Source: Candidatus Pelagibacter communis
GTDB lineage: Bacteria; Pseudomonadota; Alphaproteobacteria; Pelagibacterales; Pelagibacteraceae
DNA: 32,489 nt
Assembly: GCF_001180025.1 (NCBI RefSeq)
Contig: NZ_CVSK01000074.1
Location: forward strand, 1-32,489
Direction of reading: 5' to 3'
Below, one piece after another: positions 28,167 to 32,489 of the stretch; position 1 is the first letter of the stretch, and each line of letters starts with the position of its first letter. The notes under the pieces were generated by a model that was not told the origin of the DNA, did no database searches, and saw only the letters and a list, made by a program, of their open reading frames with translations. The position numbers and the translations under genes were made by a program.

Positions 28167-29075
28167 TTAAATTTTTTTCAAAAATTTATTTATGTCTTGT
28201 GGCTTTAGTTTTATCCAGCTCTCCATATTGCCTCTAGCCCAAGTACTTTGTCTTTTGGCGTATTGTCTAGTTTTTATGGCTATTTTTTCTTTTGTATCAT
28301 TCAAATCTTTTTGTTTTTTTAAATATTCTCTAATTTCATTTACTCCAATGGCCTTGTTAGCACTTTTATCTTTTCTAACCCTTAACTTTATGAAATCTTT
28401 TACTTCTTTTATTGCTCCATTTTCTATCATCTCCCTTGTTCGTAAATTGATACGCGCAATGAGTTCTTGTCTAGGATAGTCAATGTAAACTTTAAATAAA
28501 TCATCTTCCACGAAGTTTGATTTTGTGTTTTTAAACCATTCATGTAGAGATTTTTTTGTAAACTTTTTTACTTCATAAGCTCTGATAGATCTTTGAGTGT
28601 CTGTAGGATTTATTTTTCCTCTTGAGGATGGATCTAATTTTAATAGTTTTTCATAAAACTTCTTTTGACCAAGTTTTTTTTGTAAATCTCTAATTTGAGT
28701 TCTTAATTTTAATGAAATATTTGGTATTTTAACCAAACCATCAGTTAAAGCTTTAAAGTATAAACCTGTGCCTCCAACAAGAATTGGGGTTTTTTTTCTT
28801 TTTTGAACTTCCCTAATTTTTTTAATTACTAACTTAAGCCAGTCACCTGTAGAGAAGTTTTTTGTAACATTATGAAAACCATACAAATGATGTTCTATTT
28901 TCTGATATTTTTTTGGATCTGGTCTAGCTGATAATATGTTAAGCTGTTTGTATACTTGCATACTATCTGCATTAATAATTTCTCCGTTAACTTTTTTTGC
29001 AATCTTAATTGCAAAGCTTGATTTACCTGAAGCTGTAGGACCTGAGATTAATATAATCTTGGATTTTAAATCCAT
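28167..29075 (-). CDS. miaA: tRNA dimethylallyltransferase
   Basis: This 302-residue enzyme adds a dimethylallyl group to A37 of tRNAs that read UNN codons. The P-loop GPTASGKS is at 12-19, followed by NADSMQVYKQL with the catalytic Asp. ILVGGTGLYFKALTDGL and the RQYAKRQSTWARG segment near the C-terminus, which binds tRNA, complete the family signature. The gene starts two bases after degP and ends about 50 bp before ilvI, making it the last gene of the hflK-hflC-DUF2065-degP-miaA run. Confidence 0.96.
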   Translation of the reverse strand: MDLKSKIILISGPTASGKSSFAIKIAKKVNGEIINADSMQVYKQLNILSARPDPKKYQKIEHHLYGFHNVTKNFSTGDWLKLVIKKIREVQKRKKTPILVGGTGLYFKALTDGLVKIPNISLKLRTQIRDLQKKLGQKKFYEKLLKLDPSSRGKINPTDTQRSIRAYEVKKFTKKSLHEWFKNTKSNFVEDDLFKVYIDYPRQELIARINLRTREMIENGAIKEVKDFIKLRVRKDKSANKAIGVNEIREYLKKQKDLNDTKEKIAIKTRQYAKRQSTWARGNMESWIKLKPQDINKFLKKI

Positions 29076-29077
29076 GA

Positions 29078-30493
29078 TCAGTCTAACTTAATACCAATAT
29101 ATCTTCGTTGATTTTGATTATTATAGATTGCAAGTAAAACTGTTTTTTGATTTGAATTAAGAACTTCTTTGGTAATTTCTCTTAAATCATCGGCCGATCT
29201 AATTTTTTTCTTCTGAGCTTCAATAATAATACTGTTAAGCTCTATTGAATTTGCAACAGGGCTGTTGTTTGCAATTTTAGTAATAACAAGTCCTGTAGTT
29301 TGGTTTGGTAAATTTCTATTTTTAATATCTTCTTTAGTTAATGGCCTTACTGCTATTTTTAAACTTTCAATGATCTCTTCATTATTTTGTTTTTCAGTTT
29401 CTTGATTTTTACTTATTTTAAAATCATCTGAGGTTTCTAATCTTCCTAAAATAACATTTTTAATAATCTCTTTTTTATCTCTCCAAATTTTAACCTCAAC
29501 CTTTTTCCCAACTTCTGTTCGTGCAACAATCGCTGGAAGTTCTTTCATTTGATTTATTTTTTCTCCATTAAACTCTAAAATAATATCACCAGCTTGAATT
29601 CCCGCTTTTTCTGAAGGACTATTTTCAGCAACACTTGCAACAAGTGCTCCTCTTGCTTTATCTAATTTTTCAACTTCAGCAATTTCTTTTGTCACATCTT
29701 GAATTCTAACACCCAGCCAACCTCTTTTTGTTTCACCAAATTCAATTAATTGTTTAATTACAATTTGAGCACTGTTTGATGGTATAGAAAATCCAATTCC
29801 AATAGAACCATTACGTCCAAGAATTGCTGTATTAATTCCAATTACATTTCCCTCCATATCAAATAATGGACCACCTGAATTTCCAGAGTTGATAGAGGCA
29901 TCTGTCTGAATAAAATCTTCATATCTTGATAAACCAATTGATCTATTTCTTGCTGATATTATTCCAGCAGTAACAGTTCCACCTAAACCAAATGGATTTC
30001 CAATTGCCAAAACCCAATCCCCAATTCTTGCTTTATCAGAGTCACCAAATGCAACCGGGATAAACTTTTCATCTGTTTCTAATTGTAAAACAGCAATATC
30101 CATTAATGGATCAGCACCTAGAACCTTAGCTTTAAATTCTTGGTCACCGTTTACCCTAACAATAATGTCATCAGCATCTTGGATAACGTGATTATTCGTA
30201 ACTACAATACCTTTATCGTCTATTATAAACCCAGAACCTAAAGCAGCTGATTGTCTTTCTTGAGGTGTTCCAAATTCTTTAAACATATCCTCAAAAGGAG
30301 ATCCTGGAGGAAATTGAAAAGGAAAAGGATTAGAAGTTGTTGTGATAGTAGTTGTTGTAGAAATATTTACAACAGATGGCATTAATTTTTCTGCAAGATC
30401 TGCAAAGGAAGCAGGAACTGGTTTGGAGTTTACATTTAACGAAAAGCTAAATGATATAACCAGGGTTAATAATATAAGTTTAATCTTATTCAT
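29078..30493 (-). CDS. degP: Periplasmic serine protease of the DegP/HtrA (Do) family
   Basis: This 471-residue protein has a signal peptide (about 1-23) and a trypsin-like domain with catalytic His102 (NNHVI), Asp132 (MDIAVL) and Ser206 (INSGNSGGP). A PDZ domain follows at about 255-350 (GWLGVRIQDV, then SPSEKAGIQAGDII) and a weaker second PDZ at about 380-470. Before the protease domain is a Thr-rich, Pro/Phe-rich stretch (about 46-68) resembling the LA loop of Do proteases. It degrades or refolds damaged envelope proteins. It lies one base after the DUF2065 gene and two before miaA. Its co-transcription with hflKC, regulators of FtsH, suggests a joint envelope quality-control operon. Confidence 0.95.
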   Translation of the reverse strand: MNKIKLILLTLVISFSFSLNVNSKPVPASFADLAEKLMPSVVNISTTTTITTTSNPFPFQFPPGSPFEDMFKEFGTPQERQSAALGSGFIIDDKGIVVTNNHVIQDADDIIVRVNGDQEFKAKVLGADPLMDIAVLQLETDEKFIPVAFGDSDKARIGDWVLAIGNPFGLGGTVTAGIISARNRSIGLSRYEDFIQTDASINSGNSGGPLFDMEGNVIGINTAILGRNGSIGIGFSIPSNSAQIVIKQLIEFGETKRGWLGVRIQDVTKEIAEVEKLDKARGALVASVAENSPSEKAGIQAGDIILEFNGEKINQMKELPAIVARTEVGKKVEVKIWRDKKEIIKNVILGRLETSDDFKISKNQETEKQNNEEIIESLKIAVRPLTKEDIKNRNLPNQTTGLVITKIANNSPVANSIELNSIIIEAQKKKIRSADDLREITKEVLNSNQKTVLLAIYNNQNQRRYIGIKLD

Positions 30494-30494
30494 A

Positions 30495-30680
30495 TTAACT
30501 TTTAATAAAATAAATAATTATAAAACCTATCAATGCAAAAATAAGTCCACCTGATCTAAGCTGACTATCTTTAACAAGTTCTAATTTTTTCAACATACTT
30601 TTCATTTTTGCTGGAAATAAGGCGTATAAAATTCCCTCAATAAACAAGAAAAGACCAAAAGCTATAACTAGCTCACGCAT
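30495..30680 (-). CDS. DUF2065 (YjeT-like) small inner-membrane protein
   Basis: This 61-residue protein has two hydrophobic helices (about 2-20 and 42-59) joined by a basic loop containing FPAKMKSMLKKLE. Length, hairpin topology and position directly after hflC match the DUF2065/YjeT family, which sits beside hflKC in many proteobacteria. Its function is unknown; a role with the HflKC-FtsH complex is inferred only from that association. It starts seven bases after the hflC stop, and its own stop is one base before degP. Confidence 0.85.
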   Translation of the reverse strand: MRELVIAFGLFLFIEGILYALFPAKMKSMLKKLELVKDSQLRSGGLIFALIGFIIIYFIKS

Positions 30681-30687
30681 TTAAGAA

Positions 30688-31560
30688 TTATTGTTGGATT
30701 TCAGGTTTTATATTTCCAAAAAATTTAAAAAATTCACTATCAGGTGATAAAATTAATGAAGTTTCGCCACCAATAAGAGCTTTTTCATATGCCTGCATAG
30801 CTCTATAGAAAGCAAAAAATTCTGGATCTTGACCAAAAGCGTCTGCAAATATTTTATTTCTTTCTCCATCACCTTCACCTTTCATGATCTCAGATTGTTT
30901 TTGAGCATCTGCTAAGATTACAGTAACTTCTTTGTCAGCAGTTGATGTAATAGTGACAGCCATCTCTGCTCCTTTTGCTCTAAATTCTTTTGCTTCTCTC
31001 TCCCTTTCGGTTTGCATTCTTCTATAAATTGCATCACTGTTAGCTTGAGGTAGATCTGCTCTTTTAATTCTGACATCAACAATATTAATTCCAAAGTTTT
31101 GTGCTTCGTTATTGACACCCTCTTTAATTAAAGCCATTTGCTTAGATCTATCTTTAGATAATAATGTTTGTAATTCTTCTTGACCTAATACATTTCTGAT
31201 TCTTGAATTAATAATTGTAGATAATCTTGATCTTGCAACTCTTTCGTTCCCCACTGAAATATAAAACTTTAGTGGATCAACGATTTGAAATCTTGCAAAT
31301 GCATCTACAATTAATCGTTTTTGATCTGATGCAATAACCTCTTCTGGTGGAGCATCTAAGTTTAAAATTCTTTTATCTAAATAAACAACGTTTTGAATGA
31401 AAGGAATTTTAAAATTTAATCCTGGTTTCATTATAATTCTTTTTGGATCACCAAATTGAAGAATAATTGCTTGGTTGACCTCCTTAACTATAATTACTGA
31501 TAAAAAGGCTACAACACCAATTGCAACTAATACTCCTGCTAATATTTTTCCAGCTTTCAT
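30688..31560 (-). CDS. hflC: Protease modulator HflC
   Basis: This 290-residue SPFH/prohibitin-family protein has an N-terminal membrane anchor (about 5-25), then FGDPKRIIMKPGLNFKIPFIQNVVYLDKRI, the usual SPFH entry (quoted here in part: KPGLNFKIPF and DKRIL). It ends in an Ala/Glu-rich helical region typical of HflC (RREREAKEFRAKGAE-like) and a SPDSEFFKFF tail. With HflK it forms a large cage around FtsH on the periplasmic face and limits its access to membrane proteins. It starts one base after the hflK stop. Confidence 0.95.
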   Translation of the reverse strand: MKAGKILAGVLVAIGVVAFLSVIIVKEVNQAIILQFGDPKRIIMKPGLNFKIPFIQNVVYLDKRILNLDAPPEEVIASDQKRLIVDAFARFQIVDPLKFYISVGNERVARSRLSTIINSRIRNVLGQEELQTLLSKDRSKQMALIKEGVNNEAQNFGINIVDVRIKRADLPQANSDAIYRRMQTEREREAKEFRAKGAEMAVTITSTADKEVTVILADAQKQSEIMKGEGDGERNKIFADAFGQDPEFFAFYRAMQAYEKALIGGETSLILSPDSEFFKFFGNIKPEIQQ

Positions 31561-31561
31561 C

Positions 31562-32489
31562 TTAATTTGTCGCTTTCTTTTTTAGTTCAGGTAAAGGTAA
31601 GTATGGAACTACACCAGAACCTGCATTTTTTTCTATAATTACTTTATCTATATCAGCTAAAACTTTTTCCATAGTTTCTAGATACATTCTCTCTTGAGTA
31701 ACTGCTTTCGCATTTTTATATTCATTGTAGATAGCTATAAACCTGCTTGCTTCACCCTCGGCTTTTGCGACAACTTCTTTTTTATATGCTTCAGCAGCCT
31801 GTAAAATTTTTTGTGCTTCCCCTCGCGCTCTTGGAATTACATCATTTGCATAAGCTTCGGCCTCATTTTTAGATCTTTCCATATCAGCTCTTGCAGCTTG
31901 TACATCTCTAAACGCATCAATTACTTGATCTGGTGGGTCAGCTTTTTGAGTTTGAACTTGTGTAATCTGAATTCCACTTTCATAGTCATCTAAAATAGTC
32001 TGAATAATTTCTTGAGTTTCGAGCTCAATTTTAGATCTACCTTCTGTTAATATTGGTTGAATATCACTTTTTGCTATCACTTCTCTCATTGCAGTTTCAG
32101 CAGCTGCTTTAACCGTGCCTTCTGGGTCTTGAATTTTGAATAAAAAATTGCCTGCATCTTTAATTACCCAAAATACTGAAAAGTCTATGTTAACAATATT
32201 TTCATCTCCAGTTAACATTAGGCTTTCTTGTGGAACATCAGCAACACCACCACCTGTAGAAAAACCACTGTCCCTTTCAGACCTAAATCCTATATCCATT
32301 CTATTAACTTTTGTTACTTTTGGAGTTTGCACAGTTTCAACAGGAAAAGGGATATGATAGTTCAAACCAGGCTGTGTAGTTTTTACAAACTTACCAAATC
32401 TTAATACAACTCCTTGTTCATCGGGTAATACTCTATAAAGTCCGCTCGCCAGCCATACAAAAAATAAAACCAATAAAATTAAACTGATT
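31562..32489 (-). CDS. hflK: Protease modulator HflK, 5' end outside the window
   Basis: This is the partner of HflC and runs off the right edge. The visible 309 codons begin inside the membrane helix (LLVLFFVWLASGLYRVLP), then DEQGVVLRFGKF, PGLNYHIPFP and the SPFH domain. A long Ala/Glu/Arg helix follows (RSKNEAEAYANDVIPRARGE, about 195-215) and PYLPLPELKKK lies near the end. A TTG at 32473 could serve as a start in this frame, but the frame stays open to the edge. Full HflK proteins carry a Gly-rich cytoplasmic stretch before this helix, so the real start is most likely beyond base 32489. Confidence 0.94.
   Translation of the reverse strand, partial: ISLILLVLFFVWLASGLYRVLPDEQGVVLRFGKFVKTTQPGLNYHIPFPVETVQTPKVTKVNRMDIGFRSERDSGFSTGGGVADVPQESLMLTGDENIVNIDFSVFWVIKDAGNFLFKIQDPEGTVKAAAETAMREVIAKSDIQPILTEGRSKIELETQEIIQTILDDYESGIQITQVQTQKADPPDQVIDAFRDVQAARADMERSKNEAEAYANDVIPRARGEAQKILQAAEAYKKEVVAKAEGEASRFIAIYNEYKNAKAVTQERMYLETMEKVLADIDKVIIEKNAGSGVVPYLPLPELKKKATN

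Noticed and set aside
28167..28187. AT-only hairpin at the end of miaA as a terminator
   Set aside because: The stem has no G-C pairs and such symmetry is expected by chance in runs of A and T at this base composition.
32473..32489. TTG at 32473 as the true start of hflK
   Set aside because: The reading frame is open to the window edge and the frame already lies inside the membrane helix, so the N-terminal part must lie outside.

Overview
The window looks like a piece of a SAR11-clade (Candidatus Pelagibacter / Pelagibacterales) chromosome. The DNA is very AT-rich and almost entirely coding, with intergenic gaps mostly under 120 bp. Genes overlap by 1-11 bases again and again, and the gene content is typical of a streamlined marine alphaproteobacterium. 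Two genes lie on the plus strand and all the others on the minus strand. I see no tRNA, rRNA, IS element, phage gene or CRISPR array. No gene-free stretch exceeds about 120 bases. The taxonomic call comes from recognising content and style, not from a database search.

Layout, left to right; minus-strand genes are transcribed right to left. (1) 1-7254 is a branched-chain-amino-acid-type transport region: binding protein livJ, a hairpin terminator, then livH-livM-livG-livF, the exporter-like pair azlC-azlD, and a C-terminally truncated csiD/glaH-like glutarate hydroxylase at the window edge. A LysE-family exporter lies just upstream of livJ. (2) 7372-7929 holds the only plus-strand genes, a DUF2805/TIGR03643 protein and a glutaredoxin. 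They are divergent from lysE across a 117-bp gap that contains a long stem-loop. (3) 7940-19361 is one tight run of 11 co-directional genes. leuA is followed by the complete rod-shape set mreB-mreC-mreD-mrdA-rodA, then a DadA-like D-amino-acid dehydrogenase, an EamA transporter, a D-2-hydroxyacid dehydrogenase, an HDAC-superfamily deacetylase and msrB. (4) 19463-24670 is a dipeptide/oligopeptide ABC transporter: dppA, a hairpin, dppB, dppC, and a single gene carrying both ATPase domains. (5) 24753-28114 is ilvI-ilvH-ilvC. (6) 28167-32489 is hflK (5'-partial)-hflC-DUF2065-degP-miaA.

Functionally, the window joins branched-chain amino acid synthesis (ilvIHC, leuA), uptake (liv, dpp) and probable export (azlCD, lysE) with the elongasome and inner-membrane/periplasmic quality control (HflKC, DegP). 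Both binding-protein genes are separated from their permease genes by strong hairpins, and both downstream permease starts lack a Shine-Dalgarno sequence. That is a simple way to make excess binding protein.

I found no clearly undescribed multi-gene defence or mobile system. The points most worth a second look are the lysE leader stem-loop, the csiD truncation and apparent junction near base 60, azlCD embedded in a liv operon, the D-amino-acid/hydroxyacid/deacetylase cassette behind rodA, and an Asp-to-Glu change in the thiamine-diphosphate motif of IlvI.
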